Shown here in pieces: positions 1-8,298 of a stretch of 64,000 nucleotides of DNA. Below the pieces are notes generated by a model. That model was not told the origin of the DNA. It did not search any database and was given only the letters and a program-made list of their open reading frames with translations. The stretch's first letter is position 1. Every line of letters starts with the position of its first letter. A program made the translations under genes and the position numbers. This DNA is from Leptothoe sp034932105 (GTDB taxonomy: Bacteria; Cyanobacteriota; Cyanobacteriia; Phormidesmidales; Phormidesmidaceae), in the NCBI RefSeq assembly GCF_034932105.1, contig NZ_JAYGIG010000122.1, positions 1 through 64,000 of the forward strand. Reading direction: 5' to 3'.

Positions 1-172
1 ACAGCCATGCTGGCAGTCAGTTTGTCGCACGTATGATGACCACCGTTACCAGCTTAAAGGCTCAGAAACGCTCGATCTTTGACTTCCTGACCGATGCGTT
101 AAAAGCCTCTCGACATGGTTCTCCTGCACCTTCATTGATCCCTGAAGGAGACTGACCCCCCTGAATCTTTAC
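1..172 (+). mobile_element. Right end of an IS66-family insertion sequence
   Basis: The window opens inside an IS66-type transposase that ends at 155; 17 bases later the sequence reads CTTTAC. IS66-family elements characteristically start and end with GTAA/TTAC, so I place the element boundary at 172 or within a base or two. Beyond it the sequence is the interrupted NACHT gene. The left part of the element lies outside the window. Confidence 0.7.
3..155 (+). CDS. IS66-family transposase, C-terminal end only
   Basis: Reading from base 3 gives an open frame of 50 codons ending in TGA at 153-155. The stretch SHAGSQFVARMMTTVTSLKAQ, then a motif around FDFLTDALKASRHG and the ending PSLIPEGD match the usual IS66 TnpC C-terminus, where a GSxxAAR/GSQFVAR-type helix is followed by a short tail. 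The catalytic DDE residues would lie upstream and are not in view, so activity cannot be judged. It reads toward and into the 3' side of the leftward NACHT gene. Confidence 0.7.
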   Translation, partial: SHAGSQFVARMMTTVTSLKAQKRSIFDFLTDALKASRHGSPAPSLIPEGD

Positions 173-1301
173 CAAAACCCTGAGCTACTTCTTTTGCCAG
201 CTTGCCCTGCATCGCTAACTCATCCAACCCATCAAAAATCACCAGCAACCTCAGTGTTTGATCATCGGGGTCAATCGGGTTTTCCTTTAGGTATTCGTCA
301 TAGCGAACAAACTCCCCCACCGCTTTGACCAAATCCCCCGTGGGGTCAAACTGATGCAGCGGAATAAACAAAACAGGAAAGCTACCATGGTGAGCCTGAT
401 GGTCAGCAAAAATCTTCGCAAATGAGGACTTTCCCGATCCTGGCCCACCACTGATCACCCGAATCGCATCTTTGTTGTCAGCTGCACGCACCCACCGCTC
501 TAGTTCTGTTTTTAGATCAACGACAACCCGTTCCAACTTATCGCTGTGATCGCTAGCCCCTGTGGTGGTGAAATTTTCGTCGCTGTCTTTACCTGCTTTC
601 TTGCGCTTAAAATAAGCCCGCAGTGGTATGTAAATATCTTCTAGCCCAAATGCCTCGAACATCATGGGCTCTTGAATCTGTTTTTGTAGCCAGGAATTAT
701 AGAGTCGCCAACCCTGCTCCCGTTCAGCTGCCTGGGTAAACGGTGTGTTTACTTGAGTAGCCATGCGGCCATAGTCCTGGGGTCGCTGCCGCCATTCATG
801 GTTGAGGGCAAATACAAAATAGGTGGGTAGCCGAGCACTGAGGGTTTCTGCTTGAAACGATGTCAGTCCAAAGCCCTCAAACCATTGCTTCAACGGTATT
901 TGAATTTCTTGCAGCAGTGGCAGCTGCGCTGGATGCTCAAAGAATCTATCGGTAATTTCCAGTTCGCTATTTTCTAACGATAGATCCAGCGTATTAGCCA
1001 ATTCGTTTATATTTTGATCCACATACCGAATCAAGAACTCGCTGGCTGCCATCAGGTCTGCAATGGCTTTGGTCAAGGCGTTATAGATCAGCGTCCAGAC
1101 TAATTCAGCTGGTTCATTACTATCTAATCCGATGGCGGCCAGGGCATCCACAGCATCTTTGCCCAAGCCAATCCACTGCCCCGTGGCCCCGTCAACGCCA
1201 GCTTTGCCCAAGGCTTTAAAAAATTCCTTAAAGTTTGTTTTGAGTGGCTTATTCCAAACAGCAATGGGCTTCTTGACGGACAGACCAGATTCAGGAGGCA
1301 T
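132..1301 (-). pseudogene. NACHT-type NTPase, 3' part replaced by an IS66 end
   Basis: The N-terminal 270 residues match no domain I recognise. Then come a P-loop, GGPGSGKSSFAKIF, and a NACHT-style Walker B, LLVIFDGLDEL, as in STAND/NACHT signalling or defence ATPases. Family members continue for hundreds of residues after Walker B with winged-helix and repeat domains. Here homology stops about 15 residues later, at base 173, where the IS66 end begins; the last 13 codons are IS sequence read on the wrong strand. I therefore call it a disrupted gene. The rest may survive beyond the left edge of the IS, outside the window. Start chosen at the first ATG; no close upstream gene. Confidence 0.75.
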
Positions 1302-1505
1302 AAACGCTAGCGTTCAATACGTTTTATTGACTCCTAGTGTGGTCAGAGTTGTATATTACGTGGCATAAACCTCTGAATATCTTCAGAATTCTTAATTGTC
1401 CCCGTAGGGACATCCCCTAGTCAGTAGGGCGGGCATTGCCCACCGACACTTTTGCAGATTTCCAAACCGTCTGGTCATCAATCTTTTCAGCCATTCATTG
1501 TGTAA

Positions 1506-1544
1506 ATGCGCTCATACGCACAGCTGCTGTGCGTATGAGCGCAT
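1506..1544. repeat. Perfect 39-bp palindrome
   Basis: Arms of 19 bases (1506-1524 and 1526-1544) are exact reverse complements around a single T at 1525; the core reads CGCACAGC-T-GCTGTGCG. No T-run follows on either strand, so it is not a standard intrinsic terminator. It lies in the 290-base gap between the NACHT remnant and the next ORF, which otherwise shows nothing recognisable. Confidence 0.85.
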
Positions 1545-1593
1545 CACCTTCAGTTCTTGTAACACATGATCTGACTAAGCGTTCGATATTACA

Positions 1594-1935
1594 TTAAACT
1601 AGTGGTCCGTCAAGACTAAGATTTGGGATCGATGAGAGTCGCTTACAACGTGCCTGAACCTTATCAGAACTGATGATTAACGATTTATGACTCACCGAGT
1701 CAATCCTAATTTTTAGCTTTGACGCTGCACTAGCCGCAATAATCGTGACTACACATTTATCCTGCTTCTCAGCAGCTAATGATTCATAATCCTCAACTAG
1801 CGTGAGATAGTGCTGAGCGATGGGTTCATCTGAAAAGCATGCAATAAAGCCAACACTATTATCTGTAATAGTTCCACCAAGACCAATAGCAACGGCTCTA
1901 GCTTCTTGTAGTTCAGTCATTAAACTTGATTGCAA
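1594..1935 (-). CDS. Hypothetical protein, 113 aa
   Basis: An unrecognised small soluble protein with no signal peptide or membrane segment. The first Met is followed at position 6 by a second Met (MTELQEARAVAIGLGGTI), which is an equally plausible start at 1920. It has a glycine-rich turn GLGGTITDNS and a mixed alpha/beta look, but no motif I can name. It is divergent from the next ORF, with about 100 bases between them. The neighbourhood is full of mobile-element traces, so it may be a transferred or cassette-borne gene. Coding status is likely, function unknown. Confidence 0.45.
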   Translation of the reverse strand: MQSSLMTELQEARAVAIGLGGTITDNSVGFIACFSDEPIAQHYLTLVEDYESLAAEKQDKCVVTIIAASAASKLKIRIDSVSHKSLIISSDKVQARCKRLSSIPNLSLDGPLV

Positions 1936-2045
1936 AGGGGAATAACATCGTTCCTTCAGATACTAATTGTCCCATGCTCTAGGTAACCGTGAAAAACGAG
2001 GTTTATACTGGCTATTATCGTTAATGGTTACAGCTAGAAGTGGTT

Positions 2046-2549
2046 ATGGCTGCATTGTCAGATCATCCCAAAGACTTACATCGATATATTTTGCAAGATC
2101 AGCAACCTGTCGTCTGTAATGATGAATTAACCTGGCGAACCTTCATGAATGACGGTGGCAACCTATTAGTTGCAAATGATCCAGCCGGTATGTTTCAAGT
2201 AATCACCGTATTTTTAGGCTTTAATTACGGCACCACTGAGCGACCAAAATTTTTCCAAACCACCTGCTTGGGGGCAGATAGCGAAAACAATCCCCACTAC
2301 TCAGCAACCTGGCAAAAAGCCATCCTACGCCACCGATGCTCCATCAAATGCGGTGAAATTTTAACTAATTTTGAAGCAGAACGAGCAGCAGGGATTGATC
2401 GATCTTGGGAGTTTATCGATTGCAATATTGTTCCAGGTGAGATGCAATTCATTCTTAAATCAGAGGCTGATGCATTAAAAGCGATGCCCCAAGACAAGAA
2501 ACACTGGAAGCGCCGAGGACGAGTGATAGTATTTTGCTTTGATGTGTAG
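2046..2549 (+). CDS. Hypothetical protein, about 167 aa
   Basis: An open frame of soluble character (MAALSDHPKDLHRYILQDQQ at the start). A GTG six bases upstream is an alternative start; I prefer the ATG because an AGAAG element lies 5 bases ahead of it. The protein contains WRTFMNDGGNLLVAND and ends in a basic then hydrophobic stretch, HWKRRGRVIVFCFDV. I recognise no family. Amino-acid composition is normal for a real protein. If the attC-like sequence at 3073-3177 is real, this gene is the only one nearby in the correct orientation, but it ends 520 bases short of it, which is far for a cassette. Confidence 0.45.
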   Translation: MAALSDHPKDLHRYILQDQQPVVCNDELTWRTFMNDGGNLLVANDPAGMFQVITVFLGFNYGTTERPKFFQTTCLGADSENNPHYSATWQKAILRHRCSIKCGEILTNFEAERAAGIDRSWEFIDCNIVPGEMQFILKSEADALKAMPQDKKHWKRRGRVIVFCFDV

Positions 2550-2839
2550 TCTAACCAGGCAGCAGACAGTAAAGCCAAGTAATGCAAGCGCTACCCACAG
2601 AAACGTTTGCTTGAGAATTTATTGCGTTTTTACAATCTATACTCGCTGTAGTGAAATGCATTATCCCAAAGATAATCGAGGACTTCTGCCGCTGCTTGCA
2701 AGGGTAGGACACGACACGGCGCTATGGGCAGCGATTAAATTGAAACGCCGCCCTCTACAACTATGAACTCAACCTGGCCTGAAAGAGTTAGAAAAGCCTT
2801 TCAGACTAACACATAATCATTTTTGCAAGAGGTCTATTG

Positions 2840-2876
2840 CTATCCTTGGGAAAACGTCCCGCTTTGAGTTGGTACC
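2840..2876. repeat. Dispersed 37-bp repeat, copy 1
   Basis: The sequence TATCCTTGGGAAAACGTCCC with its continuation GCTTTGAGTTGGTACC is closely matched at 40221-40257, where a handful of the 37 bases differ. Both copies lie in gene-poor DNA. Origin unknown. Confidence 0.6.
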
Positions 2877-3072
2877 CGAATGTACTTTTGTTTGGCGGCG
2901 AGTCTGCCAACGAGCGCATGGCGAAGCGATTATGGAAAGGGTCTTTCCTTCTGCCCTGAGGATTTGTTTTGCAGCGATTGTATGGGCTTGAAGGGCGATT
3001 CGATATGTTAGTAGACATCTACGCTGTCGCTCAATGCATAGTTGTCTCCCCCCTTTTCTATGGCCATCTCCC

Positions 3073-3177
3073 CATAAATTTGTTCAAGCCGACCCCGCAT
3101 CGTTGCGTCGGCCACGTGCCTGCGCTACGCTAGCACGCGTCCGCCATCCGGCTGCGGGCGGCTCTCAGGCGTTAGAA
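3073..3177 (+). other. Possible degenerate attC recombination site
   Basis: The left arm contains TTTGTTCAAGCCGACC and the right arm GGCGGCTCTCAGGCGTTAGAA. These pair imperfectly, and the right end carries a GTTAGAA core close to the GTTRRRY consensus. The arrangement resembles the attC sites of the integron at 40.5-46.2 kb, but the left core is poor. Treat as a candidate only. Confidence 0.35.
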
Positions 3178-3386
3178 CGCATCTCTCTAGCGGGCATTGC
3201 CCGTGTGACCCAGGTCTCTGAGCAATCGAGTGATTCAACAATACTTTGAGACAACGGATGTCTCGATTAGTCCGAAAAACCTTGTCCTTCTCAAAATCGG
3301 TGGAGAATCACATTGGTGCGATCTGGTATTTCATCTAGCATTGCAATGCGCCATTACTTGTCTAGCACTACCTGTGAGACTTCACC

Positions 3387-3740
3387 CTAGCCCCTCGCCA
3401 ACTCCGTCGGTGCCATTAGCTGTAACTGCTCCTGACTAACCCAGCGGCTCTGTTGCCCCTGGGCAACTTTGCAGAGGTAATAGTTACCATCATTCAGCAA
3501 CACCTCCACCGCTTGCACCGACCACTGTTGGTCGAGATAGCGGACGGTGTCCCCCACGGCGGGCACCCAACTGGGTGTGGCCAGGGCGGGTTTGCGAGCT
3601 AACAGATAGTCTATGTCTTGCCACAGACGGACCAGGGCTCTTTGCAGTAGCGGGGTAACGGCATCGGCGCTGGCGGCCAGGACTAGGGTGCTGAGGATCA
3701 TCAAGGGAAGTGCGATCGCACTGCCTACCAGCAATTCCAA
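3387..3740 (-). CDS. Membrane-anchored hypothetical protein, 117 aa
   Basis: Residues 4-27 form a hydrophobic segment (LLVGSAIALPLMILSTLVLAAS) suited to an N-terminal membrane anchor. A soluble part follows with WVPAVGDTVRYLDQQWSVQAVEV, a beta-rich stretch typical of small SH3-like or Tudor-like folds, probably on one side of the thylakoid or plasma membrane. A similar layout occurs in short cyanobacterial proteins of unknown function. It is transcribed away from the ArsR-type gene; the 265 bases between them hold that gene's promoter. Confidence 0.6.
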   Translation of the reverse strand: MELLVGSAIALPLMILSTLVLAASADAVTPLLQRALVRLWQDIDYLLARKPALATPSWVPAVGDTVRYLDQQWSVQAVEVLLNDGNYYLCKVAQGQQSRWVSQEQLQLMAPTELARG

Positions 3741-3969
3741 ATTCGGAACGAGTTTGCCTCATTTCAGACGATGAAGCCTCCTCTATAGAGCTTGATCTGA
3801 ACGAGAAATCAATGGTTTCAGGTGTTTGTAAGTTTGAATTTGAAATTGCTGCGCCTACTGCCTAATCTCTCAAGACGCTCCATAACCTGCTGGCTTCTCA
3901 AGAGAGAGCCTGTTTTTCAACGGGGCCTCGTCCATCTACAAGGGGATGTTTTCGGATAAAACCATCCCC

Positions 3970-4006
3970 TTGACAATTTTGGATATTTCGATAATTATCA
4001 AAATAT
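3970..4006 (+). promoter_or_regulatory. Promoter and palindromic operator of the ArsR-type gene
   Basis: A TTGACA box at 3970-3975 is followed 16 bases later by TAATTA (3992-3997). The region 3983-4006 is a 24-bp inverted repeat, ATATTTCGATAATTATCAAA then ATAT, with only one mismatched pair. It covers the -10 box and runs into the ATG at 4005, as expected for an autorepressing ArsR/SmtB operator. The predicted transcript would start at or next to the start codon. Confidence 0.7.
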
Positions 4007-4382
4007 GACAGGCCACCACCCTAGATCCGTTAAAGAAATCGCCGCTACATTTGCAGCCCTTGGGCAGCCCTCACGACTCAGCATCGTTCGGCTCCTCTTA
4101 TCGGCCTATCCCAAAGGCCTACCCGCAGGAGAAATTCAGCGCGAGCTCGGCATTACGGCATCTACCCTGTCCCACCACCTAGACAAACTTCGTCAAGTAG
4201 GTGTTGTCCAGGCAGTAAAGGACCGCCAGTGGATTTGGTACAGTGTCCAGTCTGATACCCTAAAGCATCTGATTGACTTCCTCTTTGAGGAATGCTGTAC
4301 CCGCAACCAGGTTGTTAACCCCGAAATGTATGAGTTAACTGACATCCCTGCCCCGATCCCCTGCCAAAATTGTCCTGATTAA
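4005..4382 (+). CDS. ArsR/SmtB-family transcriptional repressor
   Basis: A winged-helix repressor of normal ArsR length (125 aa). The DNA-binding core is visible: FAALGQPSRLSIVRLLL, then the recognition helix region ELGITASTLSHHLDKLRQVGVV and the wing KDRQWIWYSV. The C-terminus is cysteine-rich, with CC at 105-106 and CQNC near the end, which could bind a soft metal, metalloid or thiol ligand. The canonical ELCVCDL metal motif of helix 3 is absent (GEIQRELGI instead), so the ligand is uncertain. The ATG lies inside the operator palindrome and no ribosome-binding site precedes it, so translation is probably leaderless. The next gene starts 145 bases downstream and may be its target. Confidence 0.85.
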   Translation: MTGHHPRSVKEIAATFAALGQPSRLSIVRLLLSAYPKGLPAGEIQRELGITASTLSHHLDKLRQVGVVQAVKDRQWIWYSVQSDTLKHLIDFLFEECCTRNQVVNPEMYELTDIPAPIPCQNCPD

Positions 4383-4527
4383 CTCGAAATACAGAAATGT
4401 CCCATGGCTGTCTCTTTAACACTCATTGCCATATCCTTTATTTTGATTATTCTCGAAATACCGAAGGACTTCTACCATGATCTCAGCTGGTTTAACTTAC
4501 AGTGTGTTGTTTTAGGAGAACTTTGCC

Positions 4528-5166
4528 GTGCATCCCATCCGTGTTTTACCCAATGTCGAACTGCAGTCCGGGGATCCAATTGCTGAGCAATGTATTCAGC
4601 GAGGGTTAACGACATTCCACCAGGCGTGTCAATGGGTTAAGGATTTGCCCTATGGTGCCAACTCCAGCAGTGAGGACTCGGTGATTTTATTTGAAGAGGG
4701 GTATGGTAACTGCACCACTAAGCATGGTGCGATCGCACGCCTCGCCGCCGCCCATAATCTCCCCATCTCCAAACATCTAGGCTTCTACCGTCTCAACGAC
4801 GACATCGTCACTGGTGTGAGCGCCATCCTCCAACCCCACGGTCTCGACTTTATCCCCCAGAGCCATTGTTTTTTGGTTTATGGAGATTACTGGGTAGACC
4901 TCACCGAGGGCAACTGCAACGGTAAAAACAAAACTATCGAAGACTATGACTTTGTTGCCCAAGTACAACCTGATCTCACCGAAGCTGAGCATGAAGCCAT
5001 CTATCGTGAGTATCTGAGACATTACTACAGTATCCAACCCCAGTTGGCGACCCTAGGAGAAGACATGATATTTGATCTACTGATTAGCTGCGACCAACAA
5101 CTCAGTTACCAATGCTCCATCATGGCTAGTTCCCTGGCCAAGGCCAATACCCTGGTAACGGGTTAA
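4528..5166 (+). CDS. Transglutaminase-like cysteine protease-fold protein
   Basis: A 212-aa protein with the transglutaminase-like triad in order: Cys in GNCTTKHG (about 71), His in SHCFLVYG (about 112) and Asp in YWVDLTEG (about 122). Such bacterial proteins act as peptidases, amidases or cross-linking enzymes; the substrate here is unknown. There is no signal peptide, so it is probably cytoplasmic. The start is a GTG preceded at 8-9 bases by AGGAGAA, a strong ribosome-binding site. A competing small frame upstream (4404-4586) lacks such a site. Same strand as the ArsR-type gene and possibly co-regulated with it. Confidence 0.7.
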   Translation: MHPIRVLPNVELQSGDPIAEQCIQRGLTTFHQACQWVKDLPYGANSSSEDSVILFEEGYGNCTTKHGAIARLAAAHNLPISKHLGFYRLNDDIVTGVSAILQPHGLDFIPQSHCFLVYGDYWVDLTEGNCNGKNKTIEDYDFVAQVQPDLTEAEHEAIYREYLRHYYSIQPQLATLGEDMIFDLLISCDQQLSYQCSIMASSLAKANTLVTG

Positions 5167-5303
5167 ACGCGATGTCGGCCCAGCGCTCCAATCAAAATCG
5201 CATGGGAACGGGCCCAGCGCTCCCACAAACGGCGTAGTCATTCAAACGGCGGCGGTCAACCGGTATGGCAACTGGAACTATGGCGGTCGCTTAGGCTAAC
5301 GCA

Positions 5304-6131
5304 TCAGGCTCCGGTCGCAACAACTTTCTGGCCATCGGAGAACCGATAGGGACCGTCAAAGTCTCCGACAAAGATGGTGTGGGAAACCAGGGTGTCATTG
5401 GCCCACACATGAAACTGGTAGGCGGGAGGCTCCATGGTAAATAAACTTGTGGACTCGCGGTCAAACACCAGTTTTCCCTGGTGCACCAAACTTGGCTGGG
5501 CACTGGCGATGGTGCCCGCCCATCGCCGGTACATATTCCGGTGGAGATGGCCACAGCTCACCCGTTCCACCTGGGAATGTTGGCCAATCAGGTCTGCCAA
5601 AGCCTCTCGTCCCTCCATTTCATTTTTATCCAGCCTGGGAATTCCCGTCTTAAACGGGGGATGGTGCATAAAAATCAGAGTGGGGGTATGGGGTGCAGCG
5701 GTCAGTTGTGCATCCAGCCAGCTCAACCGCTCCCCGTCTATTCTGCCTCCGCCCTGCCCAGGAATGGTGGTGTCTAGCATAAGCATCCGTACGGGGTAGC
5801 TATCCACCCCATAGCTCAGGTGGCCAGTGGTCGTCGGTAGATAGGCATGATCCGCCAAGATCTGGCGCAGGTTCTCCCGGTTATCATGGTTTCCCGGCAT
5901 CACATAAACAGGGCAAGGGAGGGCCGCCAGCATTTCCTTGAGGATGATGTATTCTTCTGCTGTTCCCCGCTGAACCAAATCCCCAGAGGCGACCACCACA
6001 TCGGGGGATGGTGAAAAATTAGCGAGATGATTAAACGCTTTTTGCACTAGGGGATGGGTGTCCACCACACCGTAGGCCAGTTGCCCAGCAGCCTGGACGT
6101 GGAGGTCGGAGATTTGGGCAATGATGGTCAT
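5304..6131 (-). CDS. GpdQ-like metallophosphodiesterase of the phosphonate locus
   Basis: A calcineurin-type phosphoesterase with all five metal motifs: DLH (ISDLH), GD (VASGDLVQRG), GNHD (MPGNHDNRE), H (MHHPPF) and GHLH (SCGHLHRNMY). Layout and wording resemble glycerophosphodiesterase GpdQ and CpdA-type enzymes. It lies at the far end of the leftward phn operon, which has no PhnP, so I infer it may hydrolyse a phosphodiester intermediate such as the cyclic ribose phosphate that C-P lyase releases. A Met 15 codons upstream (6176) is possible, but homology begins at MTIIAQISDLH. A 25-bp direct repeat separates it from the preceding gene. Confidence 0.8.
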   Translation of the reverse strand: MTIIAQISDLHVQAAGQLAYGVVDTHPLVQKAFNHLANFSPSPDVVVASGDLVQRGTAEEYIILKEMLAALPCPVYVMPGNHDNRENLRQILADHAYLPTTTGHLSYGVDSYPVRMLMLDTTIPGQGGGRIDGERLSWLDAQLTAAPHTPTLIFMHHPPFKTGIPRLDKNEMEGREALADLIGQHSQVERVSCGHLHRNMYRRWAGTIASAQPSLVHQGKLVFDRESTSLFTMEPPAYQFHVWANDTLVSHTIFVGDFDGPYRFSDGQKVVATGA

Positions 6132-6229
6132 GGAGGGTGAAGGGTAGGGGGCATGGTTAAAAGAGCCGTCGGTCATGGGCGCAAGACATTATGGGGCTAG
6201 TCCTGGAGACTGGGGCATCTAAATGACAC

Positions 6230-6299
6230 AAAGATACGGTTGTCTGTCAGTTTAAATGAAACAAAGATGAAACTAAAGATACGGTGTCTGTCAGTTTAA
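6230..6299. repeat. 25-bp direct repeat between two phn-locus genes
   Basis: AAAGATACGG followed by TGTCTGTCAGTTTAA occurs at 6230-6254 and again at 6275-6299 with a one-base difference. It lies in the gap between the HD-oxygenase and phosphodiesterase genes. It may be a replication-slippage duplication; no function is visible. Confidence 0.75.
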
Positions 6300-6307
6300 T
6301 GGAGAAC

Positions 6308-6865
6308 TCAAGGGAGAACTTCGTTCCCACAAGCATCCAGCAAAATGGGCAAGAAGTGATCGAGATCGGGGGTTTTGAGCTCGGCAACTTTCGCCAAATC
6401 ATCCCAGCGGCGAAGTTCCACCGCATCTTCGGCATAGGACTGTTGAATAAAGGCCTTGGCCGCCTCTGGCGTAAAAACCCCTCCCTGTAGTTCAAGGCTC
6501 CGCTTGGACGCATGGGACAGGGATGCCCAGTAGCTGTCCTCCACGGCGCAAAGATAGCGTTTAGCGGCCACGTGGAGCCGAATGGGCGTGGTCACCGCCG
6601 CCGGAAACAGGGTTTCTAACACAGGCACGGCGCGATCTTCATGACGATCGTCAATCCCTTGCAGGGCGGGCTCCTCACCCAGATGGTGAACCAAATGGCC
6701 TAGGTCGTGGAGTAGGCTAGCGGCAATTAGCGAAGAGGATTTGCCTGCTTCTTCGGCCAGGGTAGCGCATTGGAGGGCATGCTCTAGCTGGCTGACGGCT
6801 TCGCCACCATATTGGGATTGGCCACGGTTTCGATAGAGATCGATAATTTCAGTGAGGGTAATCAT
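6308..6865 (-). CDS. PhnZ-like HD-domain mixed-valent diiron oxygenase
   Basis: A 185-aa HD protein of the phosphonate-associated group. The PhnZ signature is clear: Tyr19-Gly-Gly-Glu22 followed by His29 (QYGGEAVSQLEH), with spacing identical to Tyr24/Glu27/His34 of PhnZ. His53-Asp54 (LLHDLGHL) and later His residues at HHLGEEPA and LHVAAKRYL follow. PhnZ cleaves (R)-1-hydroxy-2-aminoethylphosphonate to glycine and phosphate after the hydroxylase PhnY. No phnY lies beside it; PhyH-type oxygenases occur 42 kb away. Same strand as the phn operon, but 257 bases from the second phnM, so it may have its own promoter. Confidence 0.8.
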   Translation of the reverse strand: MITLTEIIDLYRNRGQSQYGGEAVSQLEHALQCATLAEEAGKSSSLIAASLLHDLGHLVHHLGEEPALQGIDDRHEDRAVPVLETLFPAAVTTPIRLHVAAKRYLCAVEDSYWASLSHASKRSLELQGGVFTPEAAKAFIQQSYAEDAVELRRWDDLAKVAELKTPDLDHFLPILLDACGNEVLP

Positions 6866-7121
6866 GGTGTTGTCAGTGGGTAGGGAATAGGAAATTGTTC
6901 AGGGAGCTGCTAAAAGATAAAGTCTCTGAATTGGGTGGGTAAAAGGTAAGGGAAAAAGAAAAAGATCTGTGGTATTTTGGTTATCTTCAAGCCCCGAATA
7001 GAAGAAAATCTCTAAAAATCTCTTAGATGGAGCTGGGGCAGATGGAGCGGTGGCCGGGAAAGGGCATGGGAAATGGTTTAATTTAACAACTACGAACTAT
7101 CAACGGATGCCTTGGCGGTTT

Positions 7122-8288
7122 TTACATCGTTTGGCTAACCCGTTGGCCCTTGATGAAAATACTACGAATCGCGCTGGGTAAGTTATTGTCAGTGGCTATT
7201 AGCAAACAATCTGCATCATAGCCGGGGGCAATTTTACCTTTTTTATCTCCGATCCGGGCCGCATGGGCGGGATATTCGGACACACATTTCCAAGCCTGTT
7301 CAAAGGGCATTAATCCTTTATTGGCTAACAGAAAAGGCGCATGGAATAGGGACGGATAGTGGTAGTCGGAACAGAGACAGTCCAAGACTCCCGCTTGGGC
7401 CGCTTCCGCTACCCCCATATAGCCCACATGGGAACCGCCCCGCACTAGATTGGGAGCCCCCATGAGCACAGCGGCACCATAGGCTCGAGATTGTTCCGCT
7501 AGGGGAATGGCGGCGGGAAATTCTGCGATCGCAACTCCCCGTTCCTGACTCTTTGCCACATCCTCCTCCGTTTCATCATCATGGGAGGCCAACGGAGTTC
7601 CCAATTGATGACACCGTTCCACCAGCACCTCGAATTGTGAGAGACCGATGGCTTGGCGATCCCAGGCAGATTCGATCAGGGCTCGGATGGCCGTTTCCGA
7701 TAGTTTGATGCGCTGGCGCAGACCTTTGGTATAGCGCTGCAGGGTTTCATCATCCAGGGTAGGCGGCAGATGATTATTCAACGACAGTAACGTAACTTGG
7801 CGGGTCTCTAGCCAGTCGCACAGCTCATCAAAGTTGTCTGTGTTCGCCTGCTCATGGCGAATATGAACCCGACTATCCACGGTCAGGGAATGCTTGTTGC
7901 CATCGTTTAGTCGGGATACCAACCTGCGGGCTATCTCCCGACTGCGTAGTCCCGGCTCAAAGGAGTCCGTAATCGAGTAGAAGAAAGTGGTGATGCCTGC
8001 GGCCAACAGCGCCCTGTCGTTTTCCACCAGGGCCATCTCCAATGGCAATGAAATCCCAGGGCGGGGGCAAATCATCCGCTCAAAGGCATCACCGTGGATA
8101 TCCACCATGCCGGGCAGCAGCTGCAGTCCCCTGACTGCTAAAATCCCATATCCTGGAGGCACGGTATCTTGATTAACCGCCACAAACTGACCGTCTTCAA
8201 TCAGTACCGTGGCGTCCGCTAACCATCCCCCAGGAGTGAGTACCGTGGCACCCTGGAGAGCGTATTTGTGAGGGGTGGGGAGAGACAT
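7122..8288 (-). CDS. Second PhnM-type amidohydrolase (PhnM paralog)
   Basis: A 388-aa amidohydrolase related to PhnM, the alpha-D-ribose 1-methylphosphonate 5-triphosphate diphosphatase. The metal motif is IHGDAFERMICPRPG instead of the usual LHTDNLE, and the shared core SHDDET, IAEFPAA, VLMGAPNLVRGGSH and LCSDYHYPS is present. It begins 10 bases after the canonical phnM stops, so the two are co-translated or at least co-transcribed. The divergent first metal motif and active-site loops suggest a changed substrate, perhaps another nucleoside- or sugar-linked pyrophosphate. I keep the family name only and no symbol. Confidence 0.8.
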   Translation of the reverse strand: MSLPTPHKYALQGATVLTPGGWLADATVLIEDGQFVAVNQDTVPPGYGILAVRGLQLLPGMVDIHGDAFERMICPRPGISLPLEMALVENDRALLAAGITTFFYSITDSFEPGLRSREIARRLVSRLNDGNKHSLTVDSRVHIRHEQANTDNFDELCDWLETRQVTLLSLNNHLPPTLDDETLQRYTKGLRQRIKLSETAIRALIESAWDRQAIGLSQFEVLVERCHQLGTPLASHDDETEEDVAKSQERGVAIAEFPAAIPLAEQSRAYGAAVLMGAPNLVRGGSHVGYMGVAEAAQAGVLDCLCSDYHYPSLFHAPFLLANKGLMPFEQAWKCVSEYPAHAARIGDKKGKIAPGYDADCLLIATDNNLPSAIRSIFIKGQRVSQTM

Positions 8289-8298
8289 AACAATTCAC

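Larger units (their letters stand above)
2550..3386. other. 840-base stretch without a convincing gene
   Basis: Only short open frames of unnatural composition occur here. The stretch contains one copy of a dispersed 37-bp repeat (2840-2876), GC-rich inverted repeats around 3095-3165, and a possible degenerate attC (3073-3177). It looks like decayed accessory DNA. Confidence 0.5.

Noticed and set aside
2806..3018. 70-codon open frame in the gap after the 2046 gene
   Set aside because: Polar, low-quality composition, no ribosome-binding site, overlaps a dispersed repeat.
4404..4586. A 60-codon hydrophobic open frame ahead of the transglutaminase-like gene
   Set aside because: It overlaps the well-supported GTG start with AGGAGAA, lacks its own ribosome-binding site and loses hydrophobic character after 20 residues. 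It could be a leader peptide but is not supported.
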